DNA of 64,000 nucleotides from Motiliproteus coralliicola. GTDB lineage: Bacteria; Pseudomonadota; Gammaproteobacteria; Pseudomonadales; Balneatricaceae. Below are positions 19,814-28,394 of this stretch, in pieces. Made by a program: the position numbers and the translations under genes. The notes beneath the pieces were generated by a model, which was not told the origin of the DNA, did not search any database, and saw nothing but the letters and a program-made list of their open reading frames with translations. Where the stretch lies: assembly GCF_003345655.1 (NCBI RefSeq), contig NZ_QQOH01000002.1, positions 558,001-622,000 of the forward strand, in the 5' to 3' direction. How positions within the stretch are numbered: position 1 is the first letter of the stretch; every line of letters begins with the position of its first letter.

Positions 19814-20431
19814 TTAACGGGTTTCGTTGTGTGCAGTAGCTAACGATAGAAATTGCTGGTGCAGGTCGTCAACCTGCTTGTTGAGTGAATCGGGCTGTTG
19901 TGAATTGTCGATCCGGCTATCGGCTTGCTTCAATCGATTGGCACGACTGGTTTGGGCCTTCATGATCGCCTTGACCTGCTCCAGGCTGTTGTTGTCTCGC
20001 CTAGCTGTGCGTTCCAGCTGCAGCGATTCGGGCAGATCAACCACCAGAATATGGTTGCACAGCTGCCGTTGATTTGTCTCAAGCAGAAGTGGTGATACCA
20101 ACATGGCATAGCTTGATTGGGCTTGGTTGAGCTGGTCGAGGATACGCCGGCGGATTAACGGGTGGGTGAGTTGCTCAAGCCAGATTCGCTGTTGCGGATC
20201 GGTGAACACAATCTGCCGAAGCTGCGCTCGCCTCAGACTGCCATCGTTGGCGAGAATATCGGTACCAAAGCGCTCGGCGATAGCCTCAAGTGCGGGCTGT
20301 CCGGGTTCGACGATTTCACGAGCCACAATATCCGCATCGACCAGGTCGATGCCTTTGGCACCGAAAAGATTGGCCACGGTGGTTTTACCACTGCCGATGC
20401 CGCCGGTCAGGCCTACGATATAGCGACTCAT
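19814..20431 (-). CDS. coaE: Dephospho-CoA kinase CoaE
   Basis: Last step of coenzyme A synthesis, phosphorylating the 3'-hydroxyl of dephospho-CoA. I chose the ATG at 20431 (205 residues, [18 protein letters not shown]), because the in-frame extension to 20488 runs into the end of pilD and is not conserved. The P-loop is [22 protein letters not shown] carries the catalytic aspartate and the CoA-site residues, and [10 protein letters not shown] and SPLLLETN are family motifs. It starts 12 bases after pilD. Confidence 0.94.
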   Translation of the reverse strand: MSRYIVGLTGGIGSGKTTVANLFGAKGIDLVDADIVAREIVEPGQPALEAIAERFGTDILANDGSLRRAQLRQIVFTDPQQRIWLEQLTHPLIRRRILDQLNQAQSSYAMLVSPLLLETNQRQLCNHILVVDLPESLQLERTARRDNNSLEQVKAIMKAQTSRANRLKQADSRIDNSQQPDSLNKQVDDLHQQFLSLATAHNETR

Positions 20432-20442
20432 GCCAGGACGCC

Positions 20443-21318
20443 TTAACCCAACATTTGTAGGTATTGGCTGACCAGGAGGGGGCCCCACAGCAAGGCGATA
20501 CCACCGGCAATAGCCAGGAAGGGGCCGAATGGCATCGGCTGCTGGTGATCACGACCTTTCACGATGGTCAGAGTAATACCGATAATGGCGCCAACCAATG
20601 AAGAGAGAACAACGATCAGTGGCAGCATCTGCCAACCCATCCAGGCGCCAAGAGCGGCCAGAAGTTTAAAGTCGCCGTAGCCCATACCTTCCTTGCCGGT
20701 TAGCAGTTTGAAGGCCCAATAAATACTCCAAAGAGATAGATAACCCGCAACGGCTCCCCATAGGGCGCTATGTAGATCGGTGATCAGTCCAAAGGCATTG
20801 ACGATTAAACCGAGCCAGAGCAATGGGAGGGTCAGGGAATCAGGTAATAACTGGTGATCAAAGTCGATCATTGTCAGTGCGATCAACACCCAGCTCATTA
20901 ACAGCAGAGGAGCAAGAAGTTCTGTTGCACCGAACTGATAGGCGATCAATGCTGAGATTAAACCGGTCGCCAATTCCACTAGAGGATAGCGAGCCGAAAT
21001 CGGTGTTTGGCAGCCGGAGCAGCGCCCCTTGAGCCAAAGGTAACTTAAAACCGGAATATTCTCCAGCGCCGTGATCTGGTGGCCGCATTTGGGGCAGCTG
21101 GAGCGGGGAATCGCCAGGTTGAATACCGATTCTGATTGGGGCTCAGAGCCCTGCTGCTCGGCCAACAGCTCTTGACACTGTTGCTGCCACTCTCGCTCCA
21201 TCATTACCGGCAAGCGGTAGATCACTACATTCAAAAAACTACCGACGAGTAGCCCCAGAATTAGAGCAAAGCCGATCAATAGGCCTGGATAAGCGATTAA
21301 TACTTCAATAATGGCCAT
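20443..21318 (-). CDS. pilD: Type IV prepilin peptidase/N-methyltransferase PilD
   Basis: Inner-membrane aspartic protease that cleaves and N-methylates type IV prepilins (and type II secretion pseudopilins if present). It is 291 residues with about eight hydrophobic segments. The N-terminal cytoplasmic domain has two CxxC pairs (CPKCGHQ and CSGCQTP), as in the zinc-type enzymes. The catalytic aspartates lie in IDFDHQLLPD and GYGDFKLLAALGAW (GxGD motif). The gene is 8 bases downstream of pilC. Confidence 0.96.
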   Translation of the reverse strand: MAIIEVLIAYPGLLIGFALILGLLVGSFLNVVIYRLPVMMEREWQQQCQELLAEQQGSEPQSESVFNLAIPRSSCPKCGHQITALENIPVLSYLWLKGRCSGCQTPISARYPLVELATGLISALIAYQFGATELLAPLLLMSWVLIALTMIDFDHQLLPDSLTLPLLWLGLIVNAFGLITDLHSALWGAVAGYLSLWSIYWAFKLLTGKEGMGYGDFKLLAALGAWMGWQMLPLIVVLSSLVGAIIGITLTIVKGRDHQQPMPFGPFLAIAGGIALLWGPLLVSQYLQMLG

Positions 21319-21326
21319 GTCGCGAA

Positions 21327-22547
21327 TTAGACCACCGCACCCAGCTTAAAGATTGGTAGGTACATGGCGATAACCAAACCGCCAACCAGCACACCCAGCA
21401 CCGCCATGATAAAGGGCTCCATCAGACTGGTCAGGCTGTCAACGGCGTTATCGACCTCATTCTCATAGAATGAGGCAACCTTATCGAGCATCTCATCCAG
21501 CGAGCCGGCTTCTTCACCGATGGCGATCATCTGTACGGCCATATTCGGAAATACGCCGGTCATGCGGGTGGCATTCTGAAGTGATTGGCCGGTAGAAACG
21601 CCGTTCTTGACCTGTAGGATGGCTGTCCGATAGATCACGTTGCCCGAGGCGCCGGCGGCGGATTCCAACGCGTTGACCAGAGGCACACCGGCGGCGAAGG
21701 TGGTTGCCAGTGTTCTAGCAAAGCGCGCGATGGCGGCTTTATGCAGAATTTGGCCGATAACAGGAAGCTTAAGACTGAACTTGTCGACGCCATCTCTGAA
21801 ACCTTCTGATTTACGATGAGTCGCGCGAATCAAGAAGCCACTAGCAACGATAACTCCCAAAGCGATAAACCAGTAAGCTTGGGCATATTCGGACAGGGTG
21901 ATAACGAATTTTGTGAAGGCAGGTAGGTCCGCACCAAAACCCTTAAAGATTGACTCGAATTGAGGAACTACCTTAATCAATAGGATTGCCGATACGATAA
22001 TCCCGACGATAATAACCGCGATCGGGTAGGTCATCGCTTTCTTTATCTTGGCTTTGAGCTCTTCGGTTTTCTCTTTGTAGGTAGCGATCCGGTCGAGCAT
22101 AGTCTCCAATGCACCGGACTGCTCACCGGCATGGACTAGGTTGCAGAACAGATCATCAAAGAAGATCGGGAATTTACGCAGTGACGCGGCCAGGTTGGAG
22201 CCACTTGAGACATCGTTTTTGATGTCGATGATCATCTTTTTCAGACTATCTTTTTCGACCCCGCCGGCGACAATATCGAAGGCTTGGACCATCGGTACCC
22301 CGGCTTTCATCATTGTAGCCAGTTGGCGAGTAAACACGGCGATATCCAACGGGGTAGTTTTTTTACCCGAGCTGCTGAACATTGACGCTCGTTGCTTGGT
22401 TACTTTAGATGGAATAATCCCTTGTTTACGAAGCTGAGCCTTGGCGAAGGCGATAGATTCTGATTCGATCTTGCCTTTACTCTTGTTGCCGCTCTTATCC
22501 TTGCCTTCCCAGGCGAAGGTGACAAGTTTTGCCTCTTTAGCCGCCAT
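21327..22547 (-). CDS. pilC: Type IV pilus inner-membrane platform protein PilC
   Basis: Platform protein that couples the PilB and PilT motors to pilin assembly. It is 406 residues, with two GspF/PilC repeats: the first near 75-200 (FTRQLATMMKAGVPMVQAFDI), the second near 275-400 (FARTLATTFAAGVPLVNALE). Three membrane segments are visible near 175, 225 and 380. It lies between pilB and pilD as in Pseudomonas. Confidence 0.96.
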   Translation of the reverse strand: MAAKEAKLVTFAWEGKDKSGNKSKGKIESESIAFAKAQLRKQGIIPSKVTKQRASMFSSSGKKTTPLDIAVFTRQLATMMKAGVPMVQAFDIVAGGVEKDSLKKMIIDIKNDVSSGSNLAASLRKFPIFFDDLFCNLVHAGEQSGALETMLDRIATYKEKTEELKAKIKKAMTYPIAVIIVGIIVSAILLIKVVPQFESIFKGFGADLPAFTKFVITLSEYAQAYWFIALGVIVASGFLIRATHRKSEGFRDGVDKFSLKLPVIGQILHKAAIARFARTLATTFAAGVPLVNALESAAGASGNVIYRTAILQVKNGVSTGQSLQNATRMTGVFPNMAVQMIAIGEEAGSLDEMLDKVASFYENEVDNAVDSLTSLMEPFIMAVLGVLVGGLVIAMYLPIFKLGAVV

Positions 22548-22654
22548 GCTTAGTTCCTGCTCCGTCGAGTTCGGTCTGATATGCGTTCAAAGATAATAGA
22601 AAATGTACCAGAGTCTTGGGCCTGCGCTATAGCGCTGGATCAAGCTTTTGCTAA

Positions 22655-24376
22655 TTAAACCTTGGTCACTCGGTTGACCTCTTCGAGGCTGGTAACCCCC
22701 TGAATGACTTTTAAGAGTCCTGAGGCTCTGAGGTTGTTTGTCCCCTGACTGGCTGCCAGTTCGGCAATTTCCAACGAGTTGCCGTCATTCATAATCAGTG
22801 CAGAAATTTCCGACGTCATTGGCATCACTTCGTAGATACCAACCCGACCTTTATAGCCGCCGACGCAACTATTGCAGCCTACGGGGCTGTACACTGTGAT
22901 TCCCGCATCAATCTGAGACTGGCTGAATCCCTCTTCTCGTAAGGCAGGTTCTGGGATCTCTACTGGCTGCTTGCAGCTGCTGCAAAGCCGTCGGCCAAGT
23001 CGCTGAGCAATAACGAGTGATACTGAAGTAGCGATGTTAAAGGCAGGGACCCCCATGTTACGCAGGCGGGTCAGAGTTTCAGGCGCACTGTTGGTATGCA
23101 GGGTCGAGAGCACCATATGGCCAGTCTGGGCAGCCTTGATTGCAATCTCGGCGGTCTCAAGGTCACGGATCTCACCGACCATCACCACATCGGGATCCTG
23201 ACGTAGGAATGATCGCAATGCCGAAGCAAACGTTAGTCCGACCTTAGGGTTTACATGAACCTGGTTGATGCCTTCCAGGTTGATTTCCACCGGATCCTCG
23301 GCGGTGGAAATATTACGCTCGTCGGTGTTGAGAATATTTAGGCCGGTATAAAGAGAAACCGTCTTACCACTACCGGTGGGGCCGGTCACCAGAATCATCC
23401 CCTGGGGCTGTTCCAGCGTCTTCAGGTAGCGGTCTTTTTGCTCCGGTTCATAGCCCAGCGCATCGATCCCCATCTGGGCACTGGACGCATCCAGAATACG
23501 CAGCACGATCTTTTCCCCCCATAGAGTAGGAAGGGTGTTGACCCGGAAATCGATCGATTTGGTTTTGGATATCTTCATTTTGATCCGGCCATCCTGAGGG
23601 ATGCGGCGCTCAGAAATATCCATCTGCGACATAACCTTAAGGCGGGCCGCGAGTCGGGGAGTCAGATTAACCGGTGGTTTGGCGACTTCGCGCAGAATGC
23701 CGTCGGTACGGAAGCGAATACGGTAAGATTTTTCGTAGGGCTCAAAGTGGATATCCGAAGAGCCAGATTTGATCGCGTCGAGCAGAATCTTGTTGACGAA
23801 ACGGACGATCGGGGCATCACCAGCACCATCGTCGGTATCGTCACCTTCATCAACACCGTGTTCTTTGATCTCATCAAGTTCGAGGTTTTCCAGGTCGGCA
23901 TCGTCCAGACCATCCAGTTCAGTGCTTGAATGCTGCTCCATAAACTGATCGATAAACTCGGTCAGTTTGTCTTCTTCGACAACAATCGCTTCGGTTTTGA
24001 TACCGGTACTGAATTTGATCTGATCCAAGCCTTGAATATTGGTTGGATCTGCAACCGCGACATAGATACGATTATCGCGTTTGATTAGCGGCAGAGCCTG
24101 GTGTTTACGGATCAGCTCTTCTGGAACCAGGTCTTGGGGAATGGAGCTGATATCGAACTGATCCAGATCCAGTAATGGGGCGCCAAACTCATCGGCTGCT
24201 GCCGTGGCGGCTTTATAGGCACTAACGAGCCGTTCTTGCACGGCGTAGCTGATAAAAGAGATATTTTGCTGGTTAGCCGCATTCAGTGCTTGAGTAGCAT
24301 TCTCAGAGGACAGGATGCTGTCATTGACCAAACGACGCGCCAGGCCGGTCAGCGGTTGGATAGGTTGTACGCCCAT
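22655..24376 (-). CDS. pilB: Type IV pilus extension ATPase PilB
   Basis: Hexameric secretion ATPase that powers pilus extension. It is 573 residues. The N-terminal MshEN/GSPII_E-type domain covers roughly 1-160. An acidic stretch (EHGVDEGDDTDDGAGD) precedes the ATPase core. Walker A is GPTGSGKTVSLYTGL near 330. The Asp box is STAEDPVEINLEGINQV, Walker B is DPDVVMVGEIRD, and the His box is GHMVLSTLHTN. Four cysteines of the zinc-binding insertion appear as CSSCKQ and CNSCVGG near 465-500. It is transcribed away from pilA across a 233-base gap. Confidence 0.96.
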   Translation of the reverse strand: MGVQPIQPLTGLARRLVNDSILSSENATQALNAANQQNISFISYAVQERLVSAYKAATAAADEFGAPLLDLDQFDISSIPQDLVPEELIRKHQALPLIKRDNRIYVAVADPTNIQGLDQIKFSTGIKTEAIVVEEDKLTEFIDQFMEQHSSTELDGLDDADLENLELDEIKEHGVDEGDDTDDGAGDAPIVRFVNKILLDAIKSGSSDIHFEPYEKSYRIRFRTDGILREVAKPPVNLTPRLAARLKVMSQMDISERRIPQDGRIKMKISKTKSIDFRVNTLPTLWGEKIVLRILDASSAQMGIDALGYEPEQKDRYLKTLEQPQGMILVTGPTGSGKTVSLYTGLNILNTDERNISTAEDPVEINLEGINQVHVNPKVGLTFASALRSFLRQDPDVVMVGEIRDLETAEIAIKAAQTGHMVLSTLHTNSAPETLTRLRNMGVPAFNIATSVSLVIAQRLGRRLCSSCKQPVEIPEPALREEGFSQSQIDAGITVYSPVGCNSCVGGYKGRVGIYEVMPMTSEISALIMNDGNSLEIAELAASQGTNNLRASGLLKVIQGVTSLEEVNRVTKV

Positions 24377-24527
24377 ATCTAGTCAAATTTGGAAGTATTG
24401 AGTTAAGTCAAAGAGTCACGCGTTAAACCATAGCACTTATGTACTTGCCGGAAAACGCTCCCTATACTCGAAACTACCCAAATAACAGGGAATGGCTAAA
24501 AAAAGCCGACATTTAACCGATAACGAC

Positions 24528-24556
24528 TTGTGAGCGCCAATAGCGGCCGCTAAGAT
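24528..24556 (+). promoter_or_regulatory. Possible sigma-70 promoter of pilA
   Basis: TTGTGA and TAAGAT with a 17-base spacer, 54 bases before the pilA start. A sigma-54 site, usual for pilA in pseudomonads, was sought in the pilB-pilA gap but no TGGCAC-N5-TTGC match with correct spacing was found. Confidence 0.35.
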
Positions 24557-24609
24557 CTGGACACTTTGCCCAGGAGTGGGTGGGTATCAAACGTTTAGGA
24601 GACGATGCT

Positions 24610-25038
24610 ATGAAAAAGCAACAAACAGGTTTTACCCTGATTGAATTGATGATCGTGGTGGCGATCATCGGTATTCTGGCCGCTATCGCGTTGCCAGCGT
24701 ATCAAAACTATACCATTCGATCGAAACTCTCTGAGGTGCCTGTCGTCATGGGGGGCATTAAACTAGGCATTCAGGAATATTACCATACTAATGGTTCGTT
24801 ACCGACTGTCGCAGCATCTATCCCTGGTTGGAGTGCTGACTTGGACGGCTCCAACGTAGGGACTATATCTATGGCTCTGACGGCTTCCTCTGGTATTCAA
24901 GGTACACTGGATGTAGAGATTGATTCTAGTAATGCAGCCGCTGATGTAATCACTATGACACCGTCAACAACTAATGGAACTATTAGTTGGGAGATTGCCT
25001 GTACGGGTATTGCCACGGATCGCTGTCCGGAACGTTAA
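24610..25038 (+). CDS. pilA: Type IV major pilin-like protein PilA
   Basis: Type IVa prepilin, 142 residues from the ATG at 24610, which follows TAGGAGA. The leader is MKKQQTG, and PilD should cleave before Phe8 (G|FTLIELM). Glu5 of the mature protein is present, followed by the hydrophobic alpha-1 helix [20 protein letters not shown]. The C-terminal region has a Cys pair ([11 protein letters not shown]) that could form the D-region disulfide. The upstream in-frame ATG at 24580 would place 10 extra residues before the leader and is unlikely. A terminator follows directly, so it is probably monocistronic and highly expressed. Confidence 0.95.
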   Translation: MKKQQTGFTLIELMIVVAIIGILAAIALPAYQNYTIRSKLSEVPVVMGGIKLGIQEYYHTNGSLPTVAASIPGWSADLDGSNVGTISMALTASSGIQGTLDVEIDSSNAAADVITMTPSTTNGTISWEIACTGIATDRCPER

Positions 25039-25054
25039 CGGATAGCTTAGAGTT

Positions 25055-25084
25055 AAAAAACCGGCCGTTTGGTCGGTTTTTTTT
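25055..25084 (+). terminator. Intrinsic terminator after pilA
   Basis: AAAAAACCGGCC and GGTCGGTTTTTTTT form a strong stem around a GTTT loop. It lies 16 bases after the pilA stop and could work in both directions. Confidence 0.9.
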
Positions 25085-25170
25085 GCTAAGGCATTTTTAG
25101 CTCTATGCGAAGTTGCTAGGATGTGCGCTAATCACCTATTCAGATTATTTATTTTTCAGGGCGAGTAATA

Positions 25171-25545
25171 GTGAACCTTCGTCAACTATCCAAGCAAACA
25201 AAAACCACCATTTTCTTTTTGCTTTGTGTAGTGGTTGGTACCTTGGTTTATTTAGTCGAAATCCAAAAGCCTGAATTAACTCAGGCGCAGAAAGCTGAGC
25301 TCGACCAATTGATTCTTTCCGAAGCTGCCATCAAGTCCCATGTTTGGAATCACAGCAATCTCTCTATTGGCATAATTAAAGAGCAGATTGCCGATCGTAA
25401 TGCTTTTGCTCGCTCTTTATGCGAGAAGTTTGATGCGACCGGTGCCAGGGGTGTGGCGATTGATGTGGTTGATGTGTTGAAGTTACAGAAAAGCGGTGGT
25501 GAGGATTGGGATGTGATCGGTTATGCACGCTGCCGGGTGAAATAA
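25171..25545 (+). CDS. Unrecognised small membrane-anchored protein downstream of pilA
   Basis: 124 residues from GTG, behind an AGGGCGAG purine tract. I do not recognise the family. A basic N-terminus is followed by one hydrophobic helix at about residues 13-32 (TIFFLLCVVVGTLVYLVEI), so it is likely an N-in, C-out bitopic protein. The rest is a soluble domain of about 90 residues with a predicted helical middle and two cysteines (in SLCEKF and YARCRVK) that could pair in the periplasm. It lies between two terminators, alone, after pilA. A role in pilus biogenesis is only suggested by position; a short secreted regulator or an unrelated gene is equally possible. Confidence 0.7.
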   Translation: MNLRQLSKQTKTTIFFLLCVVVGTLVYLVEIQKPELTQAQKAELDQLILSEAAIKSHVWNHSNLSIGIIKEQIADRNAFARSLCEKFDATGARGVAIDVVDVLKLQKSGGEDWDVIGYARCRVK

Positions 25546-25565
25546 CCGGATAATTACAGGTTGAT

Positions 25566-25593
25566 TAAAAAGGCGACAAGATGTCGCCTTTTT
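25566..25593 (+). terminator. Bidirectional intrinsic terminator
   Basis: AAAAAGGCGACA and TGTCGCCTTTTTT around a 3-base loop, 20 bases after the stop of the small protein. The A-tract and T-tract on both sides fit termination of the plus-strand gene and of minus-strand nadC, which ends at 25619. Confidence 0.9.
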
Positions 25594-25618
25594 TGAAGAA
25601 GTTATAGATGAGTGGGCG

Positions 25619-26461
25619 TTAGTCGATAAACCGCATCGACAGATCCACCGAGTCACAATCCTTGGTCAGGGTGCCGATGGAGATATAGTCGACGCCGGTT
25701 TCGGCATAGCTGAGCAGGGTTTCGCTGGTGATGCCGCCGGAGGCTTCGAGTTTGGCTTTACCGGCGGCCTGTTCGACGGCTAGGCGCATTTCGGCCAGAG
25801 AGAAGTTGTCCAGCATGATGATGTCGGCACCGGCTTGAAGTGCCTGCTGAAACTCTTCCAAATTCTCCACCTCAATTTCAACCTGTTTGCCGGGTTCGTT
25901 GCGGCGTGCCTGGGCGATCACATTGGCGATGCCGCCACAGGCGGCGATATGGTTTTCTTTGATCAGGAAGGCGTCGTAGAGGCCAATTCGGTGATTGTAA
26001 CAGCCGCCGCAGGAGACGGCGTATTTCTGAGCATTGCGCAGACCCGGTAGGGTCTTGCGGGTATCCAGTAGTTTGACTTCGGTGGTGCGTACACTCTCGG
26101 CGTAGTCGTGGCTGCGGCTGGCGGTGCCGGAGAGAGTCTGAAGGAAGTTCAGCGCGCAGCGCTCGGCGGTCAGCAGCGAGCGGGCTGGACCCTCAGCGCT
26201 GAACAGGGGCTGGTTAGGTGCAACCCGGTTGCCGTCGTTGACGTGCCAATGCAGTTTGATGGTCGGGTCGACCTGACGAAAAACTTCGTTGACCCAGTCG
26301 CGGCCACAGATGGTGGCTTCGTCACGACTGATCACCTCGGCCTTGGCCATCTGGTTGGCCGGGATTAGAGCTGCAGTGATATCACCACTACCGATATCCT
26401 CTTCCAGGGCGCGTTTAACGGTGATTTCCAGATCGACTTTCAGGTGTTCCGGTGCAGACAT
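25619..26461 (-). CDS. nadC: Quinolinate phosphoribosyltransferase NadC
   Basis: Converts quinolinate and PRPP to nicotinate mononucleotide in de novo NAD synthesis. ATG at 26461 gives 280 residues, the usual length; an in-frame ATG at 26518 would add 19 non-conserved residues. Family motifs are [15 protein letters not shown] near the N-terminus, [16 protein letters not shown] near 100, [19 protein letters not shown] near 140 and [20 protein letters not shown] near 165. [10 protein letters not shown] and LEASGGI lie in the barrel C-half. It is divergent from ampD, as in many gammaproteobacteria. Confidence 0.96.
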   Translation of the reverse strand: MSAPEHLKVDLEITVKRALEEDIGSGDITAALIPANQMAKAEVISRDEATICGRDWVNEVFRQVDPTIKLHWHVNDGNRVAPNQPLFSAEGPARSLLTAERCALNFLQTLSGTASRSHDYAESVRTTEVKLLDTRKTLPGLRNAQKYAVSCGGCYNHRIGLYDAFLIKENHIAACGGIANVIAQARRNEPGKQVEIEVENLEEFQQALQAGADIIMLDNFSLAEMRLAVEQAAGKAKLEASGGITSETLLSYAETGVDYISIGTLTKDCDSVDLSMRFID

Positions 26462-26619
26462 GGTACTAACTCGTTCAAAATGTCGGTCGGTACGCAGCGA
26501 GTTATGGCAGGTGATCACTGCCGGGTCGTTGCGTCGTGAATTGTCTGAGATTTTAACAGATTACCGTCGAGGCGGCAGAGGTTATACTGGCCTTCATTTG
26601 CGGATTGGGCGCGACGTCG

Positions 26620-27177
26620 ATGGCTACTAAGAAACTGACTATCGCAGATCACTGGCTGCAGCCGGTATCGCACTGCCCCTCTCCGAACCAAAATGAACGC
26701 CCCGGCGCACCGGTCGACCTGTTGGTGATTCATAATATCAGCCTACCGCCGGGGCAGTTTGGCGGCGGCCATGTGCAGGAGTTGTTCACCAACTGTCTGG
26801 ATCCTAAGGGCGATCCGTTTTTTGCCGAGATCGAAGGGCTGGAAGTTTCCGCCCATGTTTTGATCGAGCGCGATGGCACCATCACACAGTTTGTTCCCTT
26901 TGATCGCCGGGCCTGGCATGCGGGAGTGTCCTGCTATCAGGGGCGTGAGGCCTGCAATGATTTCTCTATCGGGATCGAATTAGAAGGCACCGATGATACG
27001 CCCTATACCGATGCTCAGTATCAGCGATTGGCAGAGTTGATCAAGCTGCTTCTGGCCAGCTACCCCGATTTGTCAAAAGAGAAGATCGTCGGCCATAGCG
27101 ATATCGCTCCAGGCCGGAAAACCGATCCGGGCGCATCGTTCGATTGGTCGCGCTTTCACTCTTTAATCGATGTCTGA
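26620..27177 (+). CDS. ampD: 1,6-anhydro-N-acetylmuramyl-L-alanine amidase AmpD
   Basis: Cytosolic zinc amidase that removes the stem peptide from anhydromuropeptides during wall recycling and so restrains AmpC-type induction. I chose the ATG at 26620 (185 residues); a TTG five codons upstream is in frame. No signal peptide, consistent with the cytosolic form. Zinc ligands fit His38 in VIHNISLPPG, the His in VGHSDIAPGRKTDPG, and the Asp of that same motif. FSIGIELEGTDDTPYT carries the conserved glutamate. Confidence 0.94.
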   Translation: MATKKLTIADHWLQPVSHCPSPNQNERPGAPVDLLVIHNISLPPGQFGGGHVQELFTNCLDPKGDPFFAEIEGLEVSAHVLIERDGTITQFVPFDRRAWHAGVSCYQGREACNDFSIGIELEGTDDTPYTDAQYQRLAELIKLLLASYPDLSKEKIVGHSDIAPGRKTDPGASFDWSRFHSLIDV

Positions 27178-27221
27178 GCTGATTCTTATCAAGCTAGATG
27201 CGGTTGATGATTGCTAGCAAG

Positions 27222-27241
27222 AATGATTAGCAATTATCATT
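27222..27241. promoter_or_regulatory. Fur-box-like palindrome upstream of fbpC
   Basis: AATGATTAGCAATTATCATT is an imperfect 20-base inverted repeat close to the Fur consensus (AATGATAAT/ATTATCATT arms). It lies 76 bases before the chosen start of the ferric iron ATPase gene, which supports iron regulation. Confidence 0.5.
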
Positions 27242-27316
27242 GCACTCTATCTTTATGTTTTGCCTTTCACACGGATCCGGCTTTTTAGCTTCGGGGCCGA
27301 TGTAACCGGAGAAGTC

Positions 27317-28369
27317 ATGGCGTCATTACTGGCGGTTGAGCAGATCGAGTGCCGTTACCAGCAACAGGTGGTGGTCAAGCAGCTGAGTTTTGCGGTTGAG
27401 CAGGGTGAAGTCACCTGCCTGCTCGGCCCCAGCGGTTGCGGTAAGACGACGGTGCTGCGTGCGATTGCCGGCTTCAATCCGATCTACAATGGTCATCTCA
27501 ATTTGAGCGGCTGCATTATCTCTACGCCGGAATCCAACGTGCCGCCGGAGCAGCGCAATATCGGCATGGTGTTCCAGGATTATGCATTGTTTCCGCATTT
27601 GAGCGTGCGTGACAACATCGCCTTCGGCTTGCGTCAGCTAGGTCGAAATGAGCGTCATCACACCATCGAACATCTACTTAAGCTGGTTGAGCTCAAGGGT
27701 ATGGCTGACCGTTATCCCCATGAACTCTCCGGCGGCCAGCAGCAGCGAGTGGCCCTGGCTCGGGCGTTGGCGCCGAAGCCGAAGCTGTTATTGATGGATG
27801 AGCCTTTCTCAAACCTGGATACCGAGCTGCGTCGTCAGTTATCGGTTGAGGTGCGTGATATCCTTAAAGAGGAGGGGATATCAGCGATCATGGTGACTCA
27901 CGATCAGGACGAAGCGTTCACCGTGAGTGACAAGCTGGGAATTCTTGCAGACGGCTATCTGCAGCAGTGGGGTTCACCGTTCGAGGTGTACCACCATCCG
28001 GCCAACCTCAAGGTGGCTGGTTTTGTCGGCGAAGGCACCTTTGTTCGAGGTCGAGCCTTGGAAGGTGGCTTGGTTGAAACCGATATCGGTCTGGTCAAGG
28101 GTAAAGCGACGCAGTGGCACCAGGGCGTGGAGCTGGATGTGTTCTTGCGACCCCATGAGATCGTGCCCGGCTGTGTTGATTGCTCGGTTCAGGGTGAGGT
28201 GGTCAAGCGTGAGTTTCTAGGGACATCGACCCTTTATACCTTGCGGCTTCCCAATGGACGCCTGGTCGAGTCTTCCTTCGTCAGTGCGGATCACGACTAT
28301 CGGTTGGGAGAGCAGGTAGGGCTGCGGGTCGAGACCGACAATCTGGTGGCGTTTCGAACCGCGGTATAA
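27317..28369 (+). CDS. fbpC: Ferric iron ABC transporter, ATP-binding protein (FbpC-like)
   Basis: ATPase of a ferric iron importer. The ATG at 27317 sits 5 bases behind GGAGAAG and gives 350 residues; an upstream in-frame ATG at 27260 has no such site. Walker A is LLGPSGCGKTTVLRAIAG, the Q-loop is GMVFQDYALFPH, the ABC signature is LSGGQQQRVALARAL, Walker B is LLLMDEPFSNLD, and the H-loop is VTHDQDEAF. A C-terminal TOBE-type domain (about 240-350) places it in the CUT2/FbpC/PotA group. Its permease and binding protein are encoded convergently on the minus strand 25 bases away, so the transporter is split into two transcription units. Confidence 0.88.
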   Translation: MASLLAVEQIECRYQQQVVVKQLSFAVEQGEVTCLLGPSGCGKTTVLRAIAGFNPIYNGHLNLSGCIISTPESNVPPEQRNIGMVFQDYALFPHLSVRDNIAFGLRQLGRNERHHTIEHLLKLVELKGMADRYPHELSGGQQQRVALARALAPKPKLLLMDEPFSNLDTELRRQLSVEVRDILKEEGISAIMVTHDQDEAFTVSDKLGILADGYLQQWGSPFEVYHHPANLKVAGFVGEGTFVRGRALEGGLVETDIGLVKGKATQWHQGVELDVFLRPHEIVPGCVDCSVQGEVVKREFLGTSTLYTLRLPNGRLVESSFVSADHDYRLGEQVGLRVETDNLVAFRTAV

Positions 28370-28394
28370 GCAACAGCAAGGCTGGTCGCCAGGA

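Noticed and set aside
24493-24509. TGGCTAAAAAAAGCC as sigma-54 element for pilA
   Set aside because: Spacing between GG and GC is 9, not 10, and the sequence is an inverted repeat with poor flanks.
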